DNA of 64,000 nucleotides from Paraburkholderia youngii. Its GTDB lineage: Bacteria > Pseudomonadota > Gammaproteobacteria > Burkholderiales > Burkholderiaceae. The DNA lies in NCBI RefSeq assembly GCF_013366925.1, contig NZ_JAALDK010000001.1:1495089-1559088 (forward strand), written 5' to 3'. Shown here in pieces: positions 27,665 to 36,364 of this stretch. Made by a program: the position numbers and the translations under genes. The notes under the pieces are model-generated. The model was given only the letters and a program-made list of their open reading frames with translations, did not search any database and was not told where the DNA came from. The stretch's first letter is position 1. Each line of letters starts with the position of its first letter.

Positions 27665-29086
27665 CTAATTGTCGAAACCGATCATCGCCTTAACTTCCAG
27701 ATATTCCTCGAGGCCGAAAACGCCCATCTCGCGACCATTCCCAGAACGCTTATATCCGCCCATCGGCGCCTCGGTATTGCTTACCGCACCGTTGAGAAAG
27801 ACGCGGCCCGCGCGCAATTGACGGCCCACCGACACGCCTCTCTCACGATTCGTCGTAAAGACGTAGCCACCCAAACCGTATGGCGTCCCGTTTGCGATCT
27901 GAACGGCCTCTTCTTCCGTGGAGTAAGGAATCACCGCGAGCACCGGGCCGAATATCTCTTCTTGTGAGATACGCATTTCCGGTTTCACATTCGCAAAAAT
28001 CGTCGGCTTCACGAAGTAGCCACGTTGAAGTCCTTCCGGGCGACCAACGCCACCTACGCGGACGGTTGCACCTTCCTCGATGCCGATTTTGATGTATTCC
28101 TGCACCCGGTCGAACTGCAACTTATTCACGACCGGCCCCATGCTCACTTGTGGGTCTAGCGGATTGCCGACCTTGATCGCTTCCGCTTCACTTTCAAGCA
28201 AGTCCAGCAGTTCGTCCATCTGACTTTCATGCACCAAAATTCGGGAAGGCGCGTGGCACGATTGCCCAGTGTTCGAGAAGGCACGAGTCACGTTCCACTT
28301 CGCGGCCGCCCGCAGGTCTGCATCATCAAGGATGACATTCGCTGACTTGCCGCCAAGTTCCTGAGCGACGCGTTTTACCGACGGCGCAGCCGCCTCTGCA
28401 ATCAAAACGCCGGCCCTGGTCGAACCCGTAAACGACACCATATCGATGTCCACGTGCTTGCTGATGGCGTTTCCGACGACCGGTCCATCACCGAGCACCA
28501 GATTGAAGACGCCCTTCGGTACGCCCGCTTCGTGAAGCACCTCGGTGAGGTGGATTGCGCTGAGTGGGGTGAACTCGCTCGGCTTCAGGACCACCGTGCA
28601 GCCGACCGCGAGTGCATACGCGAGCTTTGTGGCGAGCAGCTGAAGTGGCCAGTTCCAAGCGGTGATCAGGCCGCAAACGCCAATCGGCTCGCGACGAACC
28701 GTGTTGGGGCCGAGATGATATTCGAATTCGTAATCTTTGAGGCTAGCCAATGCCTGCTTGAACGACGCGAGAGCTGCAGGCGCATGAATCTTCTGTGAGA
28801 CCGGCGTACCGAGCTCGAGCGTCACTACTTCTGCCAGATCATGTTCGCGCCGAATGAAGCGCTCGATAATTGCTTCAAGCAAGTCGACCCGCTCAGCCCT
28901 CGATGTGTTGCTATACGACGGGAATGCAGCCCGCGCGGCCTTTACAGCCACGTCAACGTCCTCGGCACCTGCCAGTGCGACAGTTGCGAACGGCTCCTCG
29001 GTAGCCGGGTTGACCAGCGTCCATATGTTGCTGGTGAGTGGAGAGACCCACTCTCCGTTGATGTAGCACTTTTCGTACGACCGCAT
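27665..29086 (-). CDS. NAD-dependent aldehyde dehydrogenase
   Basis: A 473-aa ALDH with Glu243 (QELGGKSAN), Cys277 (NTGQSCHAP) and KPSE at about 168-171. AGGAGA lies 6 nt before the ATG. It is a paralogue of the ALDH at 16805 but keeps the standard cofactor motif. It is transcribed away from the LysR gene at 29966, with a small conserved gene and a LysR-type promoter pointing toward it in between. It may therefore belong to that regulator's local target unit. Confidence 0.93.
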   Translation of the reverse strand: MRSYEKCYINGEWVSPLTSNIWTLVNPATEEPFATVALAGAEDVDVAVKAARAAFPSYSNTSRAERVDLLEAIIERFIRREHDLAEVVTLELGTPVSQKIHAPAALASFKQALASLKDYEFEYHLGPNTVRREPIGVCGLITAWNWPLQLLATKLAYALAVGCTVVLKPSEFTPLSAIHLTEVLHEAGVPKGVFNLVLGDGPVVGNAISKHVDIDMVSFTGSTRAGVLIAEAAAPSVKRVAQELGGKSANVILDDADLRAAAKWNVTRAFSNTGQSCHAPSRILVHESQMDELLDLLESEAEAIKVGNPLDPQVSMGPVVNKLQFDRVQEYIKIGIEEGATVRVGGVGRPEGLQRGYFVKPTIFANVKPEMRISQEEIFGPVLAVIPYSTEEEAVQIANGTPYGLGGYVFTTNRERGVSVGRQLRAGRVFLNGAVSNTEAPMGGYKRSGNGREMGVFGLEEYLEVKAMIGFDN

Positions 29087-29400
29087 ATAAGTCTCCTGTT
29101 AATTCAATCGGCCGACGTTCCGCCCTATGTACATATTGGACCGGAAGAAAGTCTGCTCTGTGAAGCGTATCCAGTTCGACGGCGCCTTTACCTTCCTTCC
29201 TTCGTCGCCACGAAATCCCTAACCTCTTGAAGCGGTTACCTCCGCGGCGCGTTCCTGCTGACCCGCTCGGATGGGTGAGTATTCGTTATCGACCAGCCCA
29301 ACAGCTATGATGTTCAGCACGCGGGGCCGAGGTAATAGCGATTTCACGACGGAGCGCACACTGCGCCGTCCCGTCGCATCGAAAGCGTTATATCCCGCGC
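29087..29400. other. Spacer between ALDH and the small conserved gene
   Basis: About 310 bases; no gene, terminator or repeat recognised. Confidence 0.5.
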
Positions 29401-29631
29401 CTAGCCCTGCAGACTCATCGCCGGTCGCTTACCGTCTGGGGGGAAAACACACCAGCTGCCGTCGCCGTGGCGAAAGAAAATAAACGCTATCTCAGGATTC
29501 GAAACACCTTCCACACGCACGAATCTGAATTGGTCATCGCGACTGTGGTTGAAGTGAGTAACTCGTATGCCATCGGCAGCCCCAATCCACCTCTCGACGA
29601 GGGCGCGCAGCGATCTTCCCGAAACGTTCAC
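29401..29631 (-). CDS. Small conserved hypothetical protein, Burkholderia type
   Basis: A 76-aa protein starting at GTG with GGGAG 7 nt upstream. It opens NVSGRSLRALVERWIG and ends FRHGDGSWCVFPPDGKRPAMS. I recall similar short proteins of unknown function in Burkholderia genomes, with the SWCVFPP ending most conserved. It lies downstream of a LysR-type promoter reading in its direction (29807-29872). A longer GTG start at 29664 is possible but has a poorer site. No function can be assigned. Confidence 0.6.
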   Translation of the reverse strand: MNVSGRSLRALVERWIGAADGIRVTHFNHSRDDQFRFVRVEGVSNPEIAFIFFRHGDGSWCVFPPDGKRPAMSLQG

Positions 29632-29806
29632 TGATCTACTCCCGCTTCCATGAGTTAGGACCACCTAGCCGCCATCCAAATCCAACGGCAACCAGGAAGT
29701 CGCGCCGCAAGCAATCCTCGCCCGGCGGCCCGCGCCAGTCCGTCAACCCGCCGACGCGGTCATCGATACCATGACGGGTTTCAGCGTTGGCAGCGACGAT
29801 GATAGA
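29632..29806. other. Leader between LysR-type promoter and small gene
   Basis: About 175 bases with no gene recognised; the probable 5' untranslated region of the small conserved gene. Confidence 0.4.
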
Positions 29807-29872
29807 AGTTTGAAATCGCACAGGCGTAGGGTCAAGTCAGCTATTATGGTGCATTGGTAAGCGGCGCTAACC
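29807..29872 (-). promoter_or_regulatory. LysR-type operator plus promoter next to the LysR gene
   Basis: On the minus strand, dyad GGTTAGC-GCC-GCTTACC (29872-29856), then TTGACC (29835-29830) starting 29 bp from the dyad centre and CAAACT (29812-29807) after 17 bp. It lies 94 bp upstream of the divergent LysR gene, the classical arrangement for a LysR protein and its target. Confidence 0.68.
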
Positions 29873-29965
29873 GACCGCCGAAGTCAAAGAAGGTGTGCCG
29901 CAACATGCGACAAACCGGACAAGCTGAAGGTCGGTTTTAGCAGTTGCATAGGAGACACGACAAAG

Positions 29966-30895
29966 ATGGAACTTCGACACCTTCGTTACTTCATAGCTGC
30001 GGCGGAGGAAGAACACTTCGGGCGAGCAGCCGTGCGCCTGCACATTACCCGGCCTGCCGTTTCTCAGATAATCGCGGATCTCGAGGGGGAATTGGGGACG
30101 CCGCTTTTCGAACGGCTTGCGCACACCGTTAAGCTCACCGCAGCTGGCCGCACCCTACTTCCCCTACTCGTAAGAGTGATGGACGATCTGAATGAAGCGA
30201 TCGTCCTCACAAAGCGTGTGGGACACGGCATGACGGGGACGCTAAGAATAGGTTACGGGTCTCTCACCCTGATGCATTCGCTATTCAAGGCCGCCGTGAA
30301 GCTCTTTCGTACGACCTATCCCGAAATCAATCTGTCCTTGGTGGAGGTGTCTACCTCTCAACAAGCGAAGGCTCTCGCGGAAGGAAAAATTGATGCCGGT
30401 TTCATGCATCTGGGACCCAATCCACATCCAGGAAAGCGACGTACCGAGATCAACATGGAGCGTGAAGGCATCGTCCTGGATTCCGTATGCATTCAAACAG
30501 GCAGTGTTGGTGTAGCGGTTCCCAACGACCACCGATTTGCGCGTCGAAAGTCACTCACGCTCGAAGATCTTGCCGACGAACCGCTAGTGGTAGATCCTAA
30601 GTCGAGCAGTAGCCTTAGTTACGGACAGCTCTATGCTTTCTGTCAGGCGGCAGGATTCGAGCCCAATATCGTTCAGGAGGTCAGCACAATTGCGTCTCAG
30701 CTTAACCTGATCTCCGTTGGTATGGGTATCGGACTGGCGGTCATGGGGAAGAACTTCCAGTACCCTAGCGACGTGACGGTCGTTCCACTGATGAACCTCA
30801 ACTATTCGACAAGGTTCATATTCGGATGGGTGCACCGGCAGAATGACCCTGTCCTCGACAAGATGATCGAGATCGTGAAGAATCTGTCGAAGTAA
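29966..30895 (+). CDS. LysR family transcriptional regulator, candidate master regulator of the local regulon
   Basis: A 309-aa LysR protein with N-terminal helix-turn-helix (MELRHLRYFIAAAEEEHFGRAA; recognition region ITRPAVSQIIADLE) and a full effector-binding domain. It is of the BenM/CatM/TfdR-like length class. AGGAGACACG precedes the ATG. A GGTTAGC-N3-GCTTACC dyad lies 94 bp upstream and is shared with five other promoters in the window, so this protein is the best candidate to bind all six. That is inference, since two other LysR genes are present. A strong hairpin follows its stop codon. Confidence 0.92.
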   Translation: MELRHLRYFIAAAEEEHFGRAAVRLHITRPAVSQIIADLEGELGTPLFERLAHTVKLTAAGRTLLPLLVRVMDDLNEAIVLTKRVGHGMTGTLRIGYGSLTLMHSLFKAAVKLFRTTYPEINLSLVEVSTSQQAKALAEGKIDAGFMHLGPNPHPGKRRTEINMEREGIVLDSVCIQTGSVGVAVPNDHRFARRKSLTLEDLADEPLVVDPKSSSSLSYGQLYAFCQAAGFEPNIVQEVSTIASQLNLISVGMGIGLAVMGKNFQYPSDVTVVPLMNLNYSTRFIFGWVHRQNDPVLDKMIEIVKNLSK

Positions 30896-30903
30896 TATGG
30901 CCC

Positions 30904-30939
30904 GCGGCCTCTGGGGTCGTTCGACGCTCCAGAGGCCGC
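30904..30939. terminator. Bidirectional terminator between LysR and the hydroxyacid dehydrogenase
   Basis: Perfect 11-bp stem GCGGCCTCTGG / CCAGAGGCCGC with a 14-nt loop, between two convergent genes. Confidence 0.75.
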
Positions 30940-30966
30940 AGGATTTGTATGAGACGCCAGGATGTG

Positions 30967-31932
30967 CTAACGCTTTAATACATCCGGGTTCACCATGTTC
31001 GCGCTCAGGTTGCCATCCAGCGCGCTGATAAGATTCTCTGCCGCATTTCTGTTCATGGCTTGACGAGTTTCGTGTGTCGCAGAGCCTATGTGGGGCAGCG
31101 TCACGACGTTGTCCAACTTCAGCAACGGCGACTCTGCCGGGAGAGGTTCCTCCCAATATACGTCGAGACCGGCGCCCGCGATGGTGCCATCCTTCAGCGC
31201 CTCGATCAGTGCCGGCTCATCGACAATCGGACCACGTGATGCATTGATGAGGAACGCGCTGCGCTTCATCGCTTTGAGTTGTGGCGTGCTGATCAGATTG
31301 CGTGTTTCCGGAGTCAACGGCGCTTGCACGAGAACGAAATCGGACGATTTCAGTAGTTCGTCCAATCCGACCTTCTTCGCGCCGTACTCGCGTTCGGCGA
31401 GCGCGTTGACGGCTCGATCGGTATACAGGACGTTCATCTCAAAACCCAAGGCCGCGCGTCGAGCAACCGACGTCCCGATACGCCCCAACCCAATGATGCC
31501 CAGCGTCTTATGGTGAACATCCACCCCGAACCGATCCTCAGCGATCTTCTTCGTCCAGTTACCAGCCTTCACATATGACGCCAGTTCGGCCAAGCGTCGT
31601 CCGGTAAGCAAGACCAGCGAGAACGCAGTATCGGCAGTGGACTCAGTGAGAACATCCGGTGTGTTGGTTAGCAAAATCCCACGCTGGTTCAGATAGTCGA
31701 CGTCGAAAGCATCAAATCCAACCGAAACAGTGGAAAGCACCTTGAGACGGGTTGCACCATCCAGCGTTTCGGCATTCATTTTGACGCCGGTTCCGATTGC
31801 CCCATCGGCATCTTTGAGTGCTTCAATTAGCGCGCCAGGTTGCTTCGGATCGACAATCGTCACTTCTGCGTGAGAGCGCAGGTATTGAATCGTTTCTTCT
31901 GGGAGTGGTTTGTAGACTACGATCTTTTTCAT
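30967..31932 (-). CDS. D-2-hydroxyacid dehydrogenase, GhrB/hydroxypyruvate-reductase-like
   Basis: A 321-aa NAD(P)-dependent dehydrogenase. It has the Rossmann motif GLGRIGTSVA, catalytic Arg in INASRGPIVDE, catalytic Glu region and His in LPHIGSAT. In this family it reduces glyoxylate, hydroxypyruvate or 2-ketogluconate. It is the last gene of the minus-strand PrpD-cupin-racemase-aldolase group, about 180 bp after the HpaI aldolase gene. It could reduce a 2-oxo acid made by the aldolase. Substrate is inferred only. Confidence 0.92.
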   Translation of the reverse strand: MKKIVVYKPLPEETIQYLRSHAEVTIVDPKQPGALIEALKDADGAIGTGVKMNAETLDGATRLKVLSTVSVGFDAFDVDYLNQRGILLTNTPDVLTESTADTAFSLVLLTGRRLAELASYVKAGNWTKKIAEDRFGVDVHHKTLGIIGLGRIGTSVARRAALGFEMNVLYTDRAVNALAEREYGAKKVGLDELLKSSDFVLVQAPLTPETRNLISTPQLKAMKRSAFLINASRGPIVDEPALIEALKDGTIAGAGLDVYWEEPLPAESPLLKLDNVVTLPHIGSATHETRQAMNRNAAENLISALDGNLSANMVNPDVLKR

Positions 31933-32108
31933 TCAAAAAATCCTCAAGATATGTGGCAGCGTCCCAAGTCGGCCGACTAGCAAGACGGGGGTGCCAGTCC
32001 TCATTGGCGGGCTCGTGATCACCTGAACTGAAAGCACAACTGAAACTAGTCGCAAGCCTGCCGCTCGCCGGTTCCAGCCGCGCCAGACGTTCCTGCTGGA
32101 ACGCCCGC

Positions 32109-32906
32109 TCAGAGGTCTCGCATCACCGCTGCCTTGGCGCTCGCAGCACTGAGCAGGAAGGAAATGTCCGTGCCAGCAGAAACGTAGCGGGCGCCCATCT
32201 CAACGAATTGAGCGACGAGTTTCGGATGCGAGTTGAGACCACCAACACCGAGGTGTTTTCCGTGCTTGCGGCAAGCTGCCATGCCCCTCGAATAAGCATC
32301 GCGAATCATCTCGTGCTCGAACTGACCCGGGATGCCCAACGATGCGCAAAGGTCGTTCGTTCCGATGAACAGCAAGTCGACACCGTCAATCGCGGCAATT
32401 TCGTCGATCGCGGCAAGCGCTTCCTTGGTCTCGATCATGATGACGACCATCGTCGCGTCATTCACGGCTTGGCCGACCTCCGAGCTTGGAAGCGAACGAA
32501 AGCCCATATGCGGCAGCACTCCACCATGCGAGCGTTCCCCCAGCGGCGGGAACTTTGCCGCACGGACGACCTGCCTGGCCTGCTCCGCGGACTCTACATG
32601 CGGCGCAATCACGCCGAGTGCGCCACCATCCAGAATCCGCGCAATGACATCTGGAGATAGGTTCGGCAATCGAACGAACGGGGCGATCTCAGCGTTCATG
32701 GCCGTCATGCAAATCTGAGCGGCAGATTCAATCGACAGGGTACTGTGTTCCAGGTCGATGTAGAACGTATCAAAGCCAGCTGTTTTCGCGATCGCCACGA
32801 TCTCCGCTGTCCTTACCAGGCGAACGGTCATCGAGAGCGCCACCTCATCGCGTGCGAGCTTTTCCTTAACGACGTTCCGAACCAGATCCCGCGCAGCTAC
32901 TTTCAT
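32109..32906 (-). CDS. HpcH/HpaI aldolase family protein
   Basis: A 265-aa class II pyruvate-dependent aldolase of the HpaI/2-dehydro-3-deoxyglucarate aldolase family. It shows the strand DTFYIDLEHS, the catalytic Arg/His region, VIMIETKEAL (metal Glu) and LLFIGTNDLCASLG (metal Asp). It would cleave a 2-keto-4-hydroxy acid to pyruvate and an aldehyde. It belongs to the group running from PrpD to GhrB. The combination suggests breakdown of a branched or multi-carboxyl acid, but the exact substrate is unknown. Confidence 0.9.
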   Translation of the reverse strand: MKVAARDLVRNVVKEKLARDEVALSMTVRLVRTAEIVAIAKTAGFDTFYIDLEHSTLSIESAAQICMTAMNAEIAPFVRLPNLSPDVIARILDGGALGVIAPHVESAEQARQVVRAAKFPPLGERSHGGVLPHMGFRSLPSSEVGQAVNDATMVVIMIETKEALAAIDEIAAIDGVDLLFIGTNDLCASLGIPGQFEHEMIRDAYSRGMAACRKHGKHLGVGGLNSHPKLVAQFVEMGARYVSAGTDISFLLSAASAKAAVMRDL

Positions 32907-33125
32907 TTTGTCCCCTCAATTTCAGACGCAGAAGAATTCGACTATCAGACGAGCGGCTCATACTTAGCATAGCTAGAAACTGCATTAACTGCCTGTTGCC
33001 CTGTCGCATTTCATTGCGCCCGAGAACTTCAATCGCACTTTCTGGATCTCCAAGCCAACAAAGCATGGATACCTGCTCAAACCGATGCCAACCGACTACT
33101 TACTAATAACTTCAAAAGCTTCCGG

Positions 33126-33785
33126 CTAACGCACGTGGCTGAGCGCACGTTTCAGGGCGGCGACGCCGCTACGCGGGCTTGACAACACCGGAACGCGAAC
33201 TCCTTCCAATTGCGGGACTAGTCGCGCCATCGAAACCTGGGCCAGCACGACTACATCGACCTCCTCCGCCAATGCCGAGATGGTATTCTTCACGATCTCG
33301 TCGTGCAGTGCAGCGTTACCACTGAGAAGAGCCTCGAAAGCGCCGTCGGCGATTCGCTCGCTGACTTCGATAGTGCGTGAGAGTTCGTCGGCCTTCTTCC
33401 TAATCAGGCGGACAGTGGGCTCGAGCGTGGTCGACACGGTCGCAACCACCCCGATGCGACGACCGATCGAGCTCGCTTCCTCCGCCATCGCTTCATCGAT
33501 CTTCACGATGGGGGTGCTGACAAAGTTGCGCACCGAGTCAACGGCTTCGCCCACGGACGAGCAGGCATTCAGGATGATGTCAACATGCATCGCTTGCGCG
33601 TTAGCCATGTACGAGTGGATTCGACTAGCAACCTCCTGCGTCAGATGGCCGGCCGCGCGGACGTCGTTGAGCAAGCTGTCGTCCATGATGTTGATAACGC
33701 GCGCCTCAGGGATTTGCTCGCTGATTTGATCCTTGATGGGCTGGACCGTAACCGGCCCGGTGTGAACCACGGCGATGGTAGTCAT
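33126..33785 (-). CDS. Aspartate/glutamate racemase family protein with one catalytic cysteine
   Basis: A 219-aa protein of the Asp/Glu/hydantoin racemase superfamily. ATG 33785 is preferred to the TTG at 33797. A Cys stands at the first catalytic position (NACSSVGEAV). At the second, where racemases have a Cys in a GC(T/A) motif, the sequence is VVLAQVSMARL, so the usual two-base mechanism is not available. Relatives with a single Cys include decarboxylases and maleate isomerase-like enzymes. It sits between the cupin and aldolase genes and may act on the same acid. True activity open. Confidence 0.85.
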   Translation of the reverse strand: MTTIAVVHTGPVTVQPIKDQISEQIPEARVINIMDDSLLNDVRAAGHLTQEVASRIHSYMANAQAMHVDIILNACSSVGEAVDSVRNFVSTPIVKIDEAMAEEASSIGRRIGVVATVSTTLEPTVRLIRKKADELSRTIEVSERIADGAFEALLSGNAALHDEIVKNTISALAEEVDVVVLAQVSMARLVPQLEGVRVPVLSSPRSGVAALKRALSHVR

Positions 33786-33877
33786 AACTTGATCCAAATT
33801 CGCAAAAAATATGAAGTGATTGGATGCGGCTGCGGCTCTGTAGGCAGCGCGGCTTAACCACGCGCCAATAACCAGCG

Positions 33878-34720
33878 TCAGAACGTCGGAAGCACCAGAC
33901 GGAAGAACTCGGTCTCCTCAACCGCCTTGAGCGGCACCGGACCTTCGTTGGCCTCAAACTCGAACGCAGTGTGAAGACCGAATTCTTTCCCCTCGAAGCT
34001 GACTTTTCCCTTGCTCAAAAAGAGGAGCTCGATCGACGATTGCATGCCAGCCGCAAAGGTCGCACCGGCTTCAATCTTTACAAAGCCAAGCCGGGTGTTA
34101 CGTTCCGTGAACGACCCAAGCCACTTCAGGAAAACGCCCTTCGTTGCTTCCGGAATCCACTCGAAACTGGCCGGATTCATGAGCACGAGGTCCTCATAGC
34201 GAGGTTTCGCATATTCGAGCTTGCGACCCATCACTTTTTCAAAGCAAGCTTCAAAGCCATCCTGATTGTGCTTCTTGCCTGACTCGTCGTACCAGGTGAA
34301 GATCCCGTTCTTGAATTCACCTTTAGTCTTCAGCTCCTGATTTGCTGCCTCGCGCTCTTCCACACTCGCGAAGCCGTAACCGCTCGAACCACCAAACTGG
34401 ACCACCATCATTTCCAACCCTTCTGGGCGGTCTTGCGGTCCGTAGTACACGCTTTCGGGAAAATAGCCGACCCAACCTTCAGGCATGCTTTTTCCCTCAC
34501 CATAGGGGAAGCTGCCTTTGATCACGTAGCGAACCTGATCGAAATTGTGTCGGTGGCTCGGTGCCGTCCAGCCGCCCGAGCCCGTGCGTCCCACGTTGAT
34601 GAGGTAGTTATTTGGAGAACCGGGCTTTCCCTGCAGCAGAAACTTTTGTTCGAGAACACCTTCCCGCATATTGCTGCCAATTCTGCCGTAATCTGTCGTC
34701 GAGGCCTCTGAAACTCGCAT
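33878..34720 (-). CDS. Cupin-fold protein
   Basis: A 280-aa protein with two likely cupin units. The first has HRHNFDQVRYVIKGSFPYG, with a metal-binding His-x-His and a Glu/Gln-rich strand, and the second has IELLFLSKGKVSFEG without a clear His pair. Bicupins of this kind include dioxygenases, isomerases and lyases. The gene lies between PrpD and the racemase-like gene, in the same direction. It may be a metal-dependent enzyme or a binding protein in that pathway. No precise function assigned. Confidence 0.8.
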   Translation of the reverse strand: MRVSEASTTDYGRIGSNMREGVLEQKFLLQGKPGSPNNYLINVGRTGSGGWTAPSHRHNFDQVRYVIKGSFPYGEGKSMPEGWVGYFPESVYYGPQDRPEGLEMMVVQFGGSSGYGFASVEEREAANQELKTKGEFKNGIFTWYDESGKKHNQDGFEACFEKVMGRKLEYAKPRYEDLVLMNPASFEWIPEATKGVFLKWLGSFTERNTRLGFVKIEAGATFAAGMQSSIELLFLSKGKVSFEGKEFGLHTAFEFEANEGPVPLKAVEETEFFRLVLPTF

Positions 34721-34981
34721 TTGACCCTCCTTGTGGTCTAAAGCAAGCCGCGTTCTCGCGGCTACGCCTGACGGCGTGATTTAAAGTTATCCGCAGGGAG
34801 TTGAATTCGTTGTCCTACGGTTTTCGTCAAAAATCTCTTCAACTTCTCTAGCCTAAACAGCTCGCTGTTCGGCAGCGACCATTTTCTCTGGGGGGTGTTT
34901 GTTGCACCACTCCTATCCGCAGAGGCAACCGTGCCATTCCAAGCCGTCGGGCTCCCTTTTCGCCGAGCAAACGAGAAGTCC

Positions 34982-36364
34982 TTACGCGAGCGCCCGAATC
35001 ACCTCGGTGGCGTCGCTGGAATTCTCCAGCGTCCGCACGAGTTGCTGAGCCCTCTTGATGGCGGTCTCCGATGGCGGGACCGCCGCGACTGAAGCGCAAC
35101 TTGCAAATTTTTCGGTAAGCTGTTCCCAGTTAAGCGGTGCTTCTGAACTGCCAGGAATGTTGTCCCCAAGGCGTTCGAAGACCCGACCGTCTCGCGTCAC
35201 GATCTCGATCCGCCCATCGGGCAGCTTGAACGTCCAATTCTGATTGGGGTCTTGCACCGGCACGACCTTCGCCGCCATCGCCAGTACTTCGGGATCCTCC
35301 AGCGCTGCTTCGCTGAAGTCGGTGATGTCCATCTTTCCTTTGCTCGCCGCAATACCAACGATGAAAGGCAGGCTCATCTTTGCATCCACGAGCGTCTTTG
35401 GCGCGCGGCGGACATCCAACGGCGTGCACATGGTGTACGTAAAATCACCGACGAAGGTTCGGATCGTCTCGATATCCTTCGCCGCGATTCCCTTTTCCCT
35501 CATCAATTCAATGGTGGCGTGTATGTATGTGTGCGAATTCCCAACCGCAGGCCAAGCCTTATATAGGGTGGTTCCACCGAGGAACCGCTCACCCAAGCCG
35601 TCAAGCATTTTTTCGCGGTCGTACTTTCCGCCGAAGTACACGTTGAAAATCCCTGCCTTCCCTTCGAACAGCGTTTTGATCCCAGTAATGCCTTTTTGTG
35701 CGAGAAGCGCTGCAATCACTACACCCTTCGCTGTAAAGCCAGCGTACATCCCGCGTAGGTCACTGCCTGTTGCGAAGATGACTTCCATCGTCCCGCAGGA
35801 CTGCTGGCTGGCGATGCCAAGTGCGTGAGCTGTTTGCTCGGCAGAGAGCCCGAGGATATAGGCTGCGGATGCCGTAGCGGAAAATGCGCCAACCATGGAC
35901 GACAGGTTCCAGTTCTGATTCCAGCCGACGTTGCAACGCAGTCGCGCAAAGAGATCCTGACCGACTGCTACCGCTGTAATCAATGTCTTTCCCGAAACGC
36001 CTCCCATGCGCTCGCCGATCGCGAAGACGGACGGGACGATGGAACTAGCCGCGTGCGCGCCCCACGGAGTCTGGTCGTCGAAGTCCAAGCAATGCGCCAT
36101 GGAGCCGTTCGCGAACGCAGCCGAAATTGCAGGCAGCTTCCCACCGAAACCAAGAACGGTACTTTCCGCACTTCCACCGCCCTGTTGCAGCAGCTCTACC
36201 AACGCCCGTACCGCTGGTTCCATGCCACTCGCTGCAAGCGTCACGCCCAATGTATCGAGAATCGTCTTCTTCGCGCCCTCGATGGCGTCATCAGACAGGT
36301 CTTCGTAGCGAGCATTGGCTACGAAGTTACCGAAGTGCTGGCAAAGGTCCATGTCATCGTTCAT
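34982..36364 (-). CDS. MmgE/PrpD family protein
   Basis: A protein of about 461 aa in the 2-methylcitrate dehydratase/iminodisuccinate epimerase/cis-aconitate decarboxylase superfamily. The hallmark AHCLDFDDQT region is intact, and ASQQSCGTMEV and GMYAGFTAKGVV segments follow. ATG 36364 fits the family N-terminus better than the reading from 36442, although both have weak ribosome-binding sites. A LysR-type promoter lies about 170 nt upstream, so this is the first gene of a group with a cupin, racemase-like protein, HpaI aldolase and hydroxyacid dehydrogenase. It probably dehydrates or epimerises an acid (inference). Confidence 0.88.
   Translation of the reverse strand: MNDDMDLCQHFGNFVANARYEDLSDDAIEGAKKTILDTLGVTLAASGMEPAVRALVELLQQGGGSAESTVLGFGGKLPAISAAFANGSMAHCLDFDDQTPWGAHAASSIVPSVFAIGERMGGVSGKTLITAVAVGQDLFARLRCNVGWNQNWNLSSMVGAFSATASAAYILGLSAEQTAHALGIASQQSCGTMEVIFATGSDLRGMYAGFTAKGVVIAALLAQKGITGIKTLFEGKAGIFNVYFGGKYDREKMLDGLGERFLGGTTLYKAWPAVGNSHTYIHATIELMREKGIAAKDIETIRTFVGDFTYTMCTPLDVRRAPKTLVDAKMSLPFIVGIAASKGKMDITDFSEAALEDPEVLAMAAKVVPVQDPNQNWTFKLPDGRIEIVTRDGRVFERLGDNIPGSSEAPLNWEQLTEKFASCASVAAVPPSETAIKRAQQLVRTLENSSDATEVIRALA

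Noticed and set aside
29397..29440. GCTTACC followed by GGGGGGAAAAC, like the shared operator
   Set aside because: Lies inside the small conserved gene, lacks the other dyad half and has no -35-like hexamer at the 30-bp spacing.
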